Source: Cyclobacteriaceae bacterium YHN15 (GTDB lineage Bacteria; Bacteroidota; Bacteroidia; Cytophagales; Cyclobacteriaceae). Taken from it: DNA of 64,000 bases. Where the stretch lies: NCBI GenBank assembly GCA_003797895.1, contig RKQB01000008.1:94797-158796 (forward strand). The letters run 5' to 3'. The notes under the pieces were generated by a model. The model did no database searches and was not told the origin of the DNA. It saw only the letters and a program-made list of their open reading frames with translations. A program made the position numbers and the translations under genes. Shown in pieces: positions 19,231 to 27,390 of the stretch. The number at the start of each line of letters is the position of its first letter. The stretch's first letter is position 1.

Positions 19231-19989
19231 ATGAAAAATCACTCCCATTTCCGAACATTGAATTTATCGATGCTTATAACTTTCCTCGTTTTTGCACTTG
19301 GAATCTCCCACAGCATGGCCGGAATTAGGTACAAAACACCCCCTTTAAAAAAAACAATCCAAGTTCTAATGGTTGGAGGAGGGGCTTCCCATGATTTTGA
19401 CAGGTGGTATAAGGGAACTGATGTAGAAATTTTGACCAGGGATGGTTTTGCAAATGTCCGTTATACAGATAATACTGACTCCATTAAAATCTATCTAAAA
19501 GAAGTAGATGTGCTTTATCTTACTAATAATCAACCAATTAAGGATGTTGGAAATAGAAAAGCTATTATGGATTTTGTAAATTCCGGAAAAGGCCTTGTCC
19601 TTGGACATGCGGCTCTTTGGTACAATTGGGAGGATTGGCCTGAGTATAACCTTCTTCTAGCAAGCGGAGGTTCAAGAGGACACGAAAAATATGGTCTATT
19701 TGATATATATGTAGAAAATAAAAAACATCCGGTTATGAAAGGAGTACCGAAAAAATTTACGTTAAAAGATGAGTTGTATTATTTTAAAGTTGATCCGGCC
19801 GGTAATGGAGTAGAGGTGCTTGCTCTCGCAATGACCAAAGAATCAGTAGGATTTCCCTCAATATTTGTTGTTAACCATCCCAATTCAAGAATTGTAGGAA
19901 TAACTCTGGGACATGATGGAGAATCCCATAATCTTGAAGTTTATCGCCAATTGTTGAGAAATGCGATAAGTTGGACAGCAAAGCAATGA
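19231..19989 (+). CDS. exported ThuA-domain protein
   Basis: 252 residues with a signal peptide (hydrophobic ~13-28, ending near SMAG). The remainder is a single ThuA-like domain: VLMVGGGASHDF strand and loop, GKGLVLGHAAL nucleophile-elbow-like region, and ITLGHDGES near the end. ThuA proteins have a class I glutamine-amidotransferase fold. In rhizobia thuA works beside a Gfo/Idh/MocA-type gene (thuB) on 3-keto forms of trehalose and related disaccharides. Here too a Gfo/Idh/MocA gene follows, 109 bp downstream. It is a distant paralogue of the N-terminal domain of the 15306 protein, giving two ThuA domains in one operon. Activity on keto-sugars is inferred. Confidence 0.82.
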   Translation: MKNHSHFRTLNLSMLITFLVFALGISHSMAGIRYKTPPLKKTIQVLMVGGGASHDFDRWYKGTDVEILTRDGFANVRYTDNTDSIKIYLKEVDVLYLTNNQPIKDVGNRKAIMDFVNSGKGLVLGHAALWYNWEDWPEYNLLLASGGSRGHEKYGLFDIYVENKKHPVMKGVPKKFTLKDELYYFKVDPAGNGVEVLALAMTKESVGFPSIFVVNHPNSRIVGITLGHDGESHNLEVYRQLLRNAISWTAKQ

Positions 19990-20098
19990 ATTCTTAGTTG
20001 ATGATTTATAAAAATTGATAATTGAAAAATTCAAATATGTCTTTTGAAAGCCGGATTATAGTATTTATCCTTTTTTAAACCTTGTAAAAAAAAATGAA

Positions 20099-21214
20099 AT
20101 GAGTCAAAAACAGATCACAGTTGTTATTATTGGAATGGGATTTGGAAAAGAATTTATTCCCATTTATCAAAGTCACCCAAACATCAAAGCAGTTGGAATT
20201 TGTACAAGAAATACAAAGACCCTAGATGAACTGGCAACAAAATTTAAATTGGACAAGAATTTATGTTTCACCGATTTTGATGATGTTTATAGGCGTGAAG
20301 ATGTAGATGCCATCCATATAGTTACACCTGTTCCCGAACATGCTAGGATGACTTTAGCTTCATTGAATGCAAACAAACATACTGCATGTACTATACCCAT
20401 GGCCATGACAGAAGAGGATTGTAAAGCAATTGTAGCCGCCAAAAAGAAATCCAACAAAGTCTATATGATGATGGAAACGGCATTGTATACCCGGGAGTTT
20501 CTCTATGGGCTTAAACTTGCCGAATCTGGTCAATTGGGGAAAATTCAATTCGTTCGTGGGTCTCATATCCAGGATATGAGCATGGAAGGATGGGCAGAAT
20601 ATTGGAAAGGGTTTCCACCAATGTTAAATGGAACACATGCCATATCCCCGTTACTGAGGATAAACAACACAATAGCAGAATCAGTGGTTTGTCATGGATC
20701 AGGAAGCCTTTCCGAAGATCTAGCTAAAAGATATGGATCTCCTTTTGCAGTGGAAACTGCCACATTTACATTAAAAGATTCTGATGTGGTGGCTGAAGCA
20801 ACCCGTTCTCTTTTTGATATAGTAAGACAATATAGGGAATCTTATGATGTCTATGGAACCAAAATGTCTTTCGAATGGGAACAATTGGAAGATGAAAGTC
20901 ATGTAATTTTTGATGGTGGCGAAAATGCCAGAAGAATAAATGTTCCCGATACAGACGAACTTTTAATAGAGTCTATCAAGCATTTTACCAAAAGGGAAAA
21001 AATAGATGACCAGAATCATGTTTCCTTTTTGCAGGGAGCAGGACACGGAGGATCACATCCACATCTGGTCCAGGAATTTGTTGCCGCTATAGTTGAAGGA
21101 CGGGATTCAGCTGTAGATGCGGCTATCGCAGCCAACTATACTTGCGCCGGTATTTGCGCCCATAAATCGGCTATGAATGGAGGAGAAAGAGTTATTATCC
21201 CCAATTTTGAATAA
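20099..21214 (+). CDS. Gfo/Idh/MocA-family oxidoreductase with altered active site
   Basis: 371 residues, cytoplasmic (no signal). It has an N-terminal Rossmann fold with a GMGFGKE dinucleotide loop at residues 11-17 and a C-terminal alpha/beta domain (GSHIQDMSMEGW, NGTHAIS). The family normally has an EKP motif whose Lys is catalytic; here the equivalent stretch is CTIPMAMT, with Ile99 where Lys is expected. The usual D-x-G-x-H motif is reduced to LNGTH. It may be a non-canonical dehydrogenase, an isomerase-type enzyme using bound NAD, or inactive. It starts 109 bp after thuA-like and ends 6 bp before the epimerase gene. Substrate unknown; a sugar or keto-sugar is inferred from neighbours. 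Confidence 0.85.
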   Translation: MSQKQITVVIIGMGFGKEFIPIYQSHPNIKAVGICTRNTKTLDELATKFKLDKNLCFTDFDDVYRREDVDAIHIVTPVPEHARMTLASLNANKHTACTIPMAMTEEDCKAIVAAKKKSNKVYMMMETALYTREFLYGLKLAESGQLGKIQFVRGSHIQDMSMEGWAEYWKGFPPMLNGTHAISPLLRINNTIAESVVCHGSGSLSEDLAKRYGSPFAVETATFTLKDSDVVAEATRSLFDIVRQYRESYDVYGTKMSFEWEQLEDESHVIFDGGENARRINVPDTDELLIESIKHFTKREKIDDQNHVSFLQGAGHGGSHPHLVQEFVAAIVEGRDSAVDAAIAANYTCAGICAHKSAMNGGERVIIPNFE

Positions 21215-21220
21215 CATACA

Positions 21221-22072
21221 ATGCAATTTGGAGTAAGTACATTCCTTTGGGCCTCGCCTTTCAGTACCAATTCTTTTGATTTAGTTTATAAAATCAAGAA
21301 AATGGGCTTTGATATTATAGAAGTTCCCATAGAAAACAAAGCTCTCATTGACTGGCCAAAATTAAAGGGTTTGGTCGATCAACTTGGCTTGAAAGTAACT
21401 ATCAGTGGAGCATTTGGATCAGAAAGAGATATCTCAAGTCTTAATCCCACCATAAGAGGCAACGGACTTAAATACATACAAGATTGTATTGAAATTGCTG
21501 CTTTTATGGGGAGCCCTATTTTCGGAGGCCCACTTTATTCTGCTGTGGGTAAAACACGGTTTATATCTGATGAACAAAAAAAACGGGAAAGAGAATTTTG
21601 CGTGGATAATTTGCGGCTAGCCGGAAAAACCGCCGCCGACTTTGGAGTTATTTTAGGTCTAGAGCCTCTTAATAGATTTGAAAGCGACATGGTCAATACT
21701 GTTGATCAAGCACTTTCCATTGTCATGGAAGTTGATACACCCAATCTAAAGATTCAATTGGATACATTTCATGGAAATATTGAAGAGAAAAATATTGGAG
21801 ATTCCATACGTAAAATAGGTAAATCCCTTCTTTGCCATATTCAGGGGAATGAAAGTGACAGGGGAACCCCAGGGACAGGTAACCTAGATTGGTTTGGGAT
21901 TAAAAATGCCTTGTTCGATATTGGTTATGATGGAGCGATAGTTATTGAGACATTTGGTGCCGTATCCGAAGAAATCGCCAAAGCTACTTGCATTTGGAGA
22001 CCACTTGCCGAAAGTTCAGATGAGCTGGCCATGCAAGGTTTGGAGTTTTATAAGAGGTGTTTTGACTTATAG
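21221..22072 (+). CDS. sugar phosphate isomerase/epimerase (D-tagatose 3-epimerase-like TIM barrel)
   Basis: 283 residues, cytoplasmic, AP-endonuclease-2-like TIM barrel. The four metal ligands of ketose 3-epimerases are recognisable with family spacing: E148 (GLEPLN), D181 (QLDTFH), H206 (LCHIQGNE) and E243 (VIETFG). The ESDRGTPG loop after the His is typical of D-tagatose/D-allulose 3-epimerases. Expected role: C3 epimerisation (or aldose-ketose isomerisation) of a free sugar. It begins 6 bp after the Gfo/Idh/MocA gene and is the last gene of this operon. The pairing of oxidoreductase and epimerase is common in inositol and keto-glycoside catabolism; exact substrate not readable. Confidence 0.87.
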   Translation: MQFGVSTFLWASPFSTNSFDLVYKIKKMGFDIIEVPIENKALIDWPKLKGLVDQLGLKVTISGAFGSERDISSLNPTIRGNGLKYIQDCIEIAAFMGSPIFGGPLYSAVGKTRFISDEQKKREREFCVDNLRLAGKTAADFGVILGLEPLNRFESDMVNTVDQALSIVMEVDTPNLKIQLDTFHGNIEEKNIGDSIRKIGKSLLCHIQGNESDRGTPGTGNLDWFGIKNALFDIGYDGAIVIETFGAVSEEIAKATCIWRPLAESSDELAMQGLEFYKRCFDL

Positions 22073-22097
22073 CTACTCTTAAGACCGCATTTTCTTT

Positions 22098-22117
22098 ATT
22101 TGGATATCCAAATTTTT
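22098..22117 (+). terminator. candidate intrinsic terminator (perfect palindrome followed by T-run)
   Basis: A 16-bp perfect palindrome, ATTTGGATATCCAAAT (22098-22113), begins 26 bp after the epimerase stop and leads directly into TTTT. It can fold as a 6-bp stem with an ATAT loop and U-tail. It could instead be a regulator site for the next gene, whose start is at 22256. Confidence 0.5.
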
Positions 22118-22255
22118 CTTGGATCAAAATATTTTCTTAACCAGCAAGTTAGAATAGAATTGAGAGTGACTTCCAATAATAAATCCATCTTCATTGTTGG
22201 TTGATTCACATACCTGGAAAAAAGGGAATCATTAACAATCTTAAATAATAAACAT

Positions 22256-23113
22256 ATGCCAAATCCATGGACAGGTAAAGGAAATCCTTACACAAGACAA
22301 GAAGTAAGAGACAGGTTACAAAAAGTGATTGACCAGAATAAAGCGATTATTGCTGCTGGGGCCGGAACTGGAATTAGTGCCAAATTCATTGAAAAAGGTG
22401 GCGCTGATCTGATTATCATCTATAACTCAGGCCGATTTCGGATGTCTGGACATGGATCTTCTGCCGGTCTTATGGCATATGGGGATGCCAATGCCGTTGC
22501 CATGGAAATCGGAGAATATGAAGTATTGCCGGTGGTGGAGGAAATTCCGGTCATATGTGGAGTTTACGGATCAGATCCCCGCCGTAGAATCTGGCACCAC
22601 CTGTTGAAGGTGAAGGAAATGGGATTTTCCGGAATAAATAATTTCCCAACGCACTGTATCGTCGACGGTCATTTCAGGCAGGTGTTGGAGGAAACGGGAA
22701 TGGGTTTTGAAAAGGAGGTCGAGATGGTAAGGATGGCTAATAAAATGGATTTGTTTTCAATTGTCTATGTTGCTAAACCTGAGGAAGCAGTACAAATGGC
22801 AGAAGCAGGTGCTGATGCAATCATTTCACATGTAGGGACTACAGTTGGAGGTTCAGTCGGGGTGAAAGATGCCACCTGTACCATGGAAGATGCCATTGAT
22901 ATAACAAATAGAATCATTGAAGTTACCAAAAAGGTAAATCCAAAAATATTTTTTCTGGCGCACGGAGGACCGATCAATAAACCTGAGGATGTTCGGATAA
23001 TCCTTGACAAAACCAATGCCCACGGATTTGTAGGTGCTTCATCTTTAGAAAGGATGGGAGTGGAGAAATCATTGACTGATCTGACCCGGGACTTCAAATC
23101 ACTGACATTGTGA
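22256..23113 (+). CDS. PEP-hydrolase-family / TIM-barrel signal-transduction-like protein
   Basis: 285 residues, no signal. It matches the phosphoenolpyruvate hydrolase-like TIM-barrel family by eye: AAGAGTGISAKFIEKGGADLI near the start, IIYNSGRFRMSGHGSSAG, GINNFPTHCIVDG, ISHVGTTVGGSVG and FLAHGGPI near the C-terminus. The family is usually found beside a Tm-1-like ATP-binding (UPF0261) protein, and some members fuse the two. No such partner is within this window. It stands alone, 183 bp after the epimerase gene and a probable terminator. The reaction is not certain for most members (a C-C or C-P lyase-type reaction on a small carbonyl compound is plausible), so I give a family name only. Confidence 0.8.
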   Translation: MPNPWTGKGNPYTRQEVRDRLQKVIDQNKAIIAAGAGTGISAKFIEKGGADLIIIYNSGRFRMSGHGSSAGLMAYGDANAVAMEIGEYEVLPVVEEIPVICGVYGSDPRRRIWHHLLKVKEMGFSGINNFPTHCIVDGHFRQVLEETGMGFEKEVEMVRMANKMDLFSIVYVAKPEEAVQMAEAGADAIISHVGTTVGGSVGVKDATCTMEDAIDITNRIIEVTKKVNPKIFFLAHGGPINKPEDVRIILDKTNAHGFVGASSLERMGVEKSLTDLTRDFKSLTL

Positions 23114-23609
23114 AGTGTACGAAATCTTTCATTTCTGTAAAAATTCTTAAAGAATATATATTCTGTAATATTGAGTCTATAATAAAACTGATTCATTGAA
23201 AGCCTTAATAAAAGATTGTGTAGTTAGCAGTATTCCCAATATCCATTATATCAAATTCTAAAAATATCCAATATATCTTCATTACAGATCAAGATTGCTA
23301 ATGATCAACAAACATATTCAACTTCTCCTTGCCAAGCATTTATTGGAAAAATATTTAATGAGGTATTTGGGTCTCTTCAAATTCAAAATTCTCAAATGAG
23401 GAAATTTACCGTTTGGATTTAATAAAAAACTTCAAAAAATTAGAAACTTAAAACAGCTCGGAGCGTGATTGATAGATGGATATTTTTGAATAGAGTTCAA
23501 AGGAGACTCTTTAGAGAGTCTGCCTTTTGGTGAATAAACACAATACAAGCAAATTTATATACCTCTTATCGACATGGATGTTTAAAATAAATCGAGAAAT
23601 TTGAAGAAT
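23114..23609 (+). other. ~500-bp non-coding gap before aldose 1-epimerase
   Basis: No gene. A near-perfect 15-bp direct repeat (23238-23252 and 23263-23277; AATATCCATTATATC versus AATATCCAATATATC) lies in the first half. A TATTTTTG box (23481-23488, an exact TAnnTTTG match, without a good -33) and a strong stem-loop (23499-23527) lie in the second half. Confidence 0.6.
23499..23527 (+). promoter_or_regulatory. stem-loop in the leader region of the aldose epimerase gene
   Basis: AGACTCT / AGAGTCT with a TTAG loop, extended by AAAGG / CCTTT across a one-base bulge (12 pairs in total). It starts 10 bp after a TATTTTTG -7-like box and lies 83 bp upstream of the ATG. It may be a 5'-leader hairpin, or a terminator for read-through from upstream; only a short T-run follows. 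Confidence 0.45.
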
Positions 23610-24749
23610 ATGAAATTAGTAACAAAAGTATTTTTGGCAATCCTCTTTTCGGGATCATTGTGTTATTGTGTTCCCCAAAAAACAACTGAAAAAATAATGG
23701 AAGAAAAAGAGATTAATTTTAAGGTTAAAATCAGTGAAATTCTGATTGGTGGCAAAAAAGCCAAACTTTTTCATTTGGATAATGGCAATGGTGTCCAAGT
23801 TGAAATTTCAAGTTTTGGTGGTGTAATTACAAAATTGATGGTTCCTGACAGGGAAGGTATTTCCGAAAATATTGTTTTGGGTTATGATAATCAGGAAGGA
23901 TATGATTCAAATGATTATTATTTTGGGGCAACTGTAGGAAGGTATGCCAATCGGATTGCAAAAGGTAAATTTGAATTGGACGGGACTGCCTATCAATTGG
24001 CGAATAATGATGGCAATAACCATCTTCACGGGGGGCTTTTAGGTTTTAATAGAAAACACTGGGATGCAGAAATGGTCGAAAGTGAAAATTCCATGAAAGT
24101 AAAAATGACCTATATGAGCCCTGATGGGGAAGAAGGTTATCCCGGAAATTTAAAGACAACCTTAACTTTTGAGTTGACAGAAGATAACAAATTACTATTG
24201 GAATTTGAGTCAGAAACAGATAAACCGACCATTCTAAACCTGACCCATCATGGCTATTTCAACTTGAGTGCGATGAAGGAAACTGTTCTTGGACATGAGT
24301 TGGTCATCTATGCCCCAAAATACACCCCAGTGGATAATGAATTGATACCAACCGGTGAATTGGTGCAGGTAGCTAACACCCCTTTTGACTTTAATAAGGC
24401 CAAAACCATAGGAGAAAGAATCGCCCAGGTTCCCGGTGGATACGACCATAACTATGTAGTCAAAGAACAGCATGATAGTGAATTGGTCAAAATGGTTGAA
24501 CTTAGCCATCCTGGATCCGGCAGGTTGATGGAGCTTTTTGCAGACTCTCCAGGTATTCAATTTTACTCAGGCAACTTCCTGGATGGGAAGCTGACCACGG
24601 ATGGAATCAATTATTCCCAACACATGGGGCTTTGCTTGGAACCACAGACTTTCCCCAATTCTCCCAATGAGCCAAGTTTTCCGAGTGCCAGGTTAAATCC
24701 GGCTGAAAAATACCGACATAGGATCCAATACCATTTTAGTACAAAATAA
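23610..24749 (+). CDS. galM: aldose 1-epimerase (galactose mutarotase), lipoprotein
   Basis: 379 residues from ATG 23610. The frame can be opened at TTG 23601, but the ATG gives the normal Lys-hydrophobic signal ending in CYC, so it is probably an exported lipoprotein. GalM family signatures: NRIAKGKF near residue 115, HLHGG, catalytic His in NLTHHGYFNL, and the C-terminal catalytic Glu in CLEPQTFP. Reaction: interconversion of alpha and beta anomers of hexoses. A periplasmic location fits a role on sugars released by secreted glycosidases. It has its own leader region and is followed 33 bp later by ffh, which has a separate promoter, so it is probably monocistronic. Confidence 0.92.
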   Translation: MKLVTKVFLAILFSGSLCYCVPQKTTEKIMEEKEINFKVKISEILIGGKKAKLFHLDNGNGVQVEISSFGGVITKLMVPDREGISENIVLGYDNQEGYDSNDYYFGATVGRYANRIAKGKFELDGTAYQLANNDGNNHLHGGLLGFNRKHWDAEMVESENSMKVKMTYMSPDGEEGYPGNLKTTLTFELTEDNKLLLEFESETDKPTILNLTHHGYFNLSAMKETVLGHELVIYAPKYTPVDNELIPTGELVQVANTPFDFNKAKTIGERIAQVPGGYDHNYVVKEQHDSELVKMVELSHPGSGRLMELFADSPGIQFYSGNFLDGKLTTDGINYSQHMGLCLEPQTFPNSPNEPSFPSARLNPAEKYRHRIQYHFSTK

Positions 24750-24755
24750 ATTCCT

Positions 24756-24763
24756 TATTTTTG
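24756..24763 (+). promoter_or_regulatory. -7 box of ffh
   Basis: TATTTTTG matches TAnnTTTG exactly and would place the transcription start about 14 bp before the ffh ATG. The -33 element is weak (TTTAG near 24735). Confidence 0.5.
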
Positions 24764-24782
24764 CCTCAAATTGAATTCAGGC

Positions 24783-26120
24783 ATGTTTGATAATCTTAGT
24801 TTAAAATTAGATAGAGCTTTTAAAACTCTTAAGGGTACCGGTAAAATCACCGAAATCAACGTCGCGACTACTGTAAAAGAGATCAGAAGGGCGTTAATTG
24901 ATGCTGACGTTAACTATAAAGTAGCGAAGGAAGTAACGGATACCATCAAAGAGGAAGCACTGGGCAGGGATGTATTGATTGCAGTATCTCCCGGTCAGTT
25001 GCTTGTGAAGATCACACAGGAAGAGCTGACCAAGTTGATGGGTGGTTCCAAAGTGGATGTCAGTATTAAAGGTGACCCAGCCGTGATTCTGATTTCAGGT
25101 TTACAGGGTTCAGGTAAAACCACCTTTACCGGAAAATTCGCCAACCTTTTGAAGAAGCAAGGGAGACAGGTTCTTTTGGTTGCCTGTGATATTTACAGAC
25201 CTGCGGCGATTGACCAATTGAAAGTATTGGGGGAGCAGATCGGTGTGGAAGTTTACGCGGAACCGGAAAACAAAAATGCCCTTGAAATTGCCAATCACGC
25301 TCTTGAATATGCCAAAAAGAATGGTAAGAAGATAGTCATTGTGGATACCGCTGGCCGTTTGGCTGTGGACGATCAGATGATGAAAGAGATTGAAGCCCTG
25401 AAAAAAGCACTCAATCCTTCAGAGACGCTATTTGTTGTGGACTCCATGACAGGTCAGGATGCGGTAAATACCGCCAAAACCTTTGATGAAAGATTGAATT
25501 TTGATGGGGTTGTACTGACCAAATTGGACGGTGATACCAGGGGAGGTGCTGCAATTTCCATCCGTCACGTGATCAATAAACCTATCAAGTTTATATCCAC
25601 CGGAGAAAAAATGGAAAACATTGATGTTTTCCACCCGGATAGAATGGCTCAAAGAATCCTTGGCATGGGTGACGTGATTTCCTTGGTAGAAAGGGCCCAA
25701 CAAACTTTTGATGAGGATGAAGCTAAGCGGATCAATGCCAAAATCCGAAAAAACCAATTCAATTTTGATGATTTCCTGTCCCAGTTGGAACAGATCAAAA
25801 AGATGGGTAATATCAAGGATTTGATGGGTATGATTCCGGGTATGGGCAAGGCTATGAAAGGATTGGACATAGATGATGATTCCTTTAAGCCTATTGAAGC
25901 CATCATACGAAGCATGACGCCAGTAGAAAGGGAAAATCCGGATATTATTGATGGAAGCAGAAGAAAAAGGATAGCAAATGGCAGCGGCAGAAGCATTGTG
26001 GAGGTAAATAATCTCATGAAACAATTCTCTGATATGAGAAAGTTAATGAAGCAAATGAACAAAATGGGAGGGGCCAAACAGGCCTTAAGTGGCATGATGC
26101 CGGGAATGGGGAGAAGGTAA
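24783..26120 (+). CDS. ffh: signal recognition particle GTPase Ffh
   Basis: 445 residues from ATG 24783; an upstream in-frame TTG (24771) adds four residues and is less likely because Ffh proteins begin with the MFDxL-type N-domain. N-domain four-helix bundle, then the SRP G-domain: G1 QGSGKTT with Lys112, DIYRPAAIDQL, DTAGR, TKLDGDTRGGAA. The Met-rich M-domain (GNIKDLMGMIPGMGKAM, then basic helices, GSGRS) binds 4.5S RNA and signal sequences. Role: co-translational targeting of inner-membrane proteins with FtsY. Full length, nothing missing. It converges on the minus-strand dprA gene across a long hairpin. Confidence 0.98.
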   Translation: MFDNLSLKLDRAFKTLKGTGKITEINVATTVKEIRRALIDADVNYKVAKEVTDTIKEEALGRDVLIAVSPGQLLVKITQEELTKLMGGSKVDVSIKGDPAVILISGLQGSGKTTFTGKFANLLKKQGRQVLLVACDIYRPAAIDQLKVLGEQIGVEVYAEPENKNALEIANHALEYAKKNGKKIVIVDTAGRLAVDDQMMKEIEALKKALNPSETLFVVDSMTGQDAVNTAKTFDERLNFDGVVLTKLDGDTRGGAAISIRHVINKPIKFISTGEKMENIDVFHPDRMAQRILGMGDVISLVERAQQTFDEDEAKRINAKIRKNQFNFDDFLSQLEQIKKMGNIKDLMGMIPGMGKAMKGLDIDDDSFKPIEAIIRSMTPVERENPDIIDGSRRKRIANGSGRSIVEVNNLMKQFSDMRKLMKQMNKMGGAKQALSGMMPGMGRR

Positions 26121-26136
26121 TTTCAAATTACAAATT

Positions 26137-26172
26137 ACCAATAATAAAAAATTATCAAAATCAAAAATCCAA
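26137..26172 (+). repeat. copy of an AT-rich dispersed intergenic repeat
   Basis: Blocks ACCAAT, AATTATCAA and AAAAATCCAA occur in this order here and again at 61052-61084, each time shortly after a + strand stop codon (ffh, dnaB). Related AATTATCAATTT cores lie at 41890-41923 (reverse strand) and 20010-20036. Confidence 0.45.
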
Positions 26173-26184
26173 GATCCTAGATCC

Positions 26185-26221
26185 AAATTCATACTTTGAC
26201 TCAAAGTCATAGTATGAATTT
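26185..26221. terminator. bidirectional hairpin between ffh and dprA
   Basis: Perfect 11-bp arms AAATTCATACT / AGTATGAATTT, then one T/T mismatch, five more pairs (TGACT / AGTCA) and a CAA loop. It lies between two convergent genes, so it probably ends both transcripts, although flanking T-tracts are short. Confidence 0.65.
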
Positions 26222-26259
26222 GCTCATTTTACCACTTCAATTTTCAATCCTTTAACCAA

Positions 26260-27390
26260 TTAAGTCAGACGGTATTTTTTTCCGGGGAGTGATTTGATAA
26301 GTCCTTCAAATTCAAGATTTAAAAGTTTCATAGCTAAAGTTGATATGGAAATGCTTGTCATTAGGGCAAGCTGATCTATTTCCAATTCCCGATATTCCTG
26401 CAAAAGGGATAGGATCTTCCTTTCCTCTACTTCAAAATCCAAGAAGTCACTTGTTTGATTTTTTGGTTTATTTTTTTCAAGATTCTCCTTTGACCAGGAA
26501 AGTGATTCTTCCAAATCTTTGGGACCAGTGAAAATGGAGGCCTTCATTTTTTTGATCAAATGATTGCAGCCTTCGCTGTAGGGGGCATGAAGATTGCCCG
26601 GTACGGCAAAAACTTCCCGATTATAGCTGAATGCTATTTCTGCAGTTATCAGTGCACCGCCTTTTTTGGCAGCCTCTACTACGATTAATGCATCAGACAA
26701 TCCGGCGATTATGCGGTTTCTCTGAGGAAAATTGCTAGGATGCATCACTGTTCCAGGAGGATATTCTGCTATCAGACCCCCTGATTCAAACATAGCATCT
26801 GCAATACTTTTGTGAGCTGAAGGATAAATCTGTTCCACTGAGGAACCCAGGATTCCCAGGGTTGGGAGCTTGCTTTGTAAAGCTGCACGATGGGATTCTA
26901 TATCCACCCCATAAGCAAGACCACTGATTACGGTAGGTTGGTAAGGACTGAGGTCCTCTATAATTTTTTTAGTAATGGTTCGTCCATATTCTGTGGCATT
27001 CCTGGTTCCTACTATACCTATTGTTCTGCTGGGGTTAAAATTAATCTTTCCTTTTGCATACAGTACCATAGGACTGTCATCCAATGATTTCAATCTGGAA
27101 GGGAACTCAGGGTTAGAAAAGGTTAAGATATTAATGTTCTTTTTCTGACATTTGGAAATGATTTCCCCAGCCTCTCTTAAATAAAGGTCCTTTTCCTTTC
27201 TCAATTCCAAAAGTTTCTGACTTATCCGTGGAATCTTGGCTGCTTTGCCTGCAGGCATTTCAAAAAAACTTTTGGCGGAACCTGTATAGGCCATGATATT
27301 TCTGTAGACAGTAGGGCCTATTTTAGGAATCCTGTGTAATGCTAATTGATAATGTAATTCATCGGTCAGTGGAGTCAACATGCATGCCAT
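26260..27390 (-). CDS. dprA: DNA-processing protein DprA
   Basis: 376 residues. An N-terminal helical SAM-like region (HRIPKIGPTVYRN) is followed by the Rossmann-like DprA core: GIVGTRNATEYGR, ISGLAYGVDIESHRAAL, LGSSVEQIYPSAH, NRIIAGLSD and GGALITAEIA. A C-terminal winged-helix follows (ALMTSISISTLAMKLLNLEFEG). DprA binds incoming single-stranded DNA and loads RecA during natural transformation. The start at 27390 overlaps the upstream MerR gene by 32 bp; an internal ATG at 27381 is also possible. The merR-dprA overlap implies one transcript. Confidence 0.95.
   Translation of the reverse strand: MACMLTPLTDELHYQLALHRIPKIGPTVYRNIMAYTGSAKSFFEMPAGKAAKIPRISQKLLELRKEKDLYLREAGEIISKCQKKNINILTFSNPEFPSRLKSLDDSPMVLYAKGKINFNPSRTIGIVGTRNATEYGRTITKKIIEDLSPYQPTVISGLAYGVDIESHRAALQSKLPTLGILGSSVEQIYPSAHKSIADAMFESGGLIAEYPPGTVMHPSNFPQRNRIIAGLSDALIVVEAAKKGGALITAEIAFSYNREVFAVPGNLHAPYSEGCNHLIKKMKASIFTGPKDLEESLSWSKENLEKNKPKNQTSDFLDFEVEERKILSLLQEYRELEIDQLALMTSISISTLAMKLLNLEFEGLIKSLPGKKYRLT

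Noticed and set aside
25428..26024. 198-residue minus-strand frame inside ffh
   Set aside because: It lies wholly within a strongly conserved gene and shows no domain of its own.
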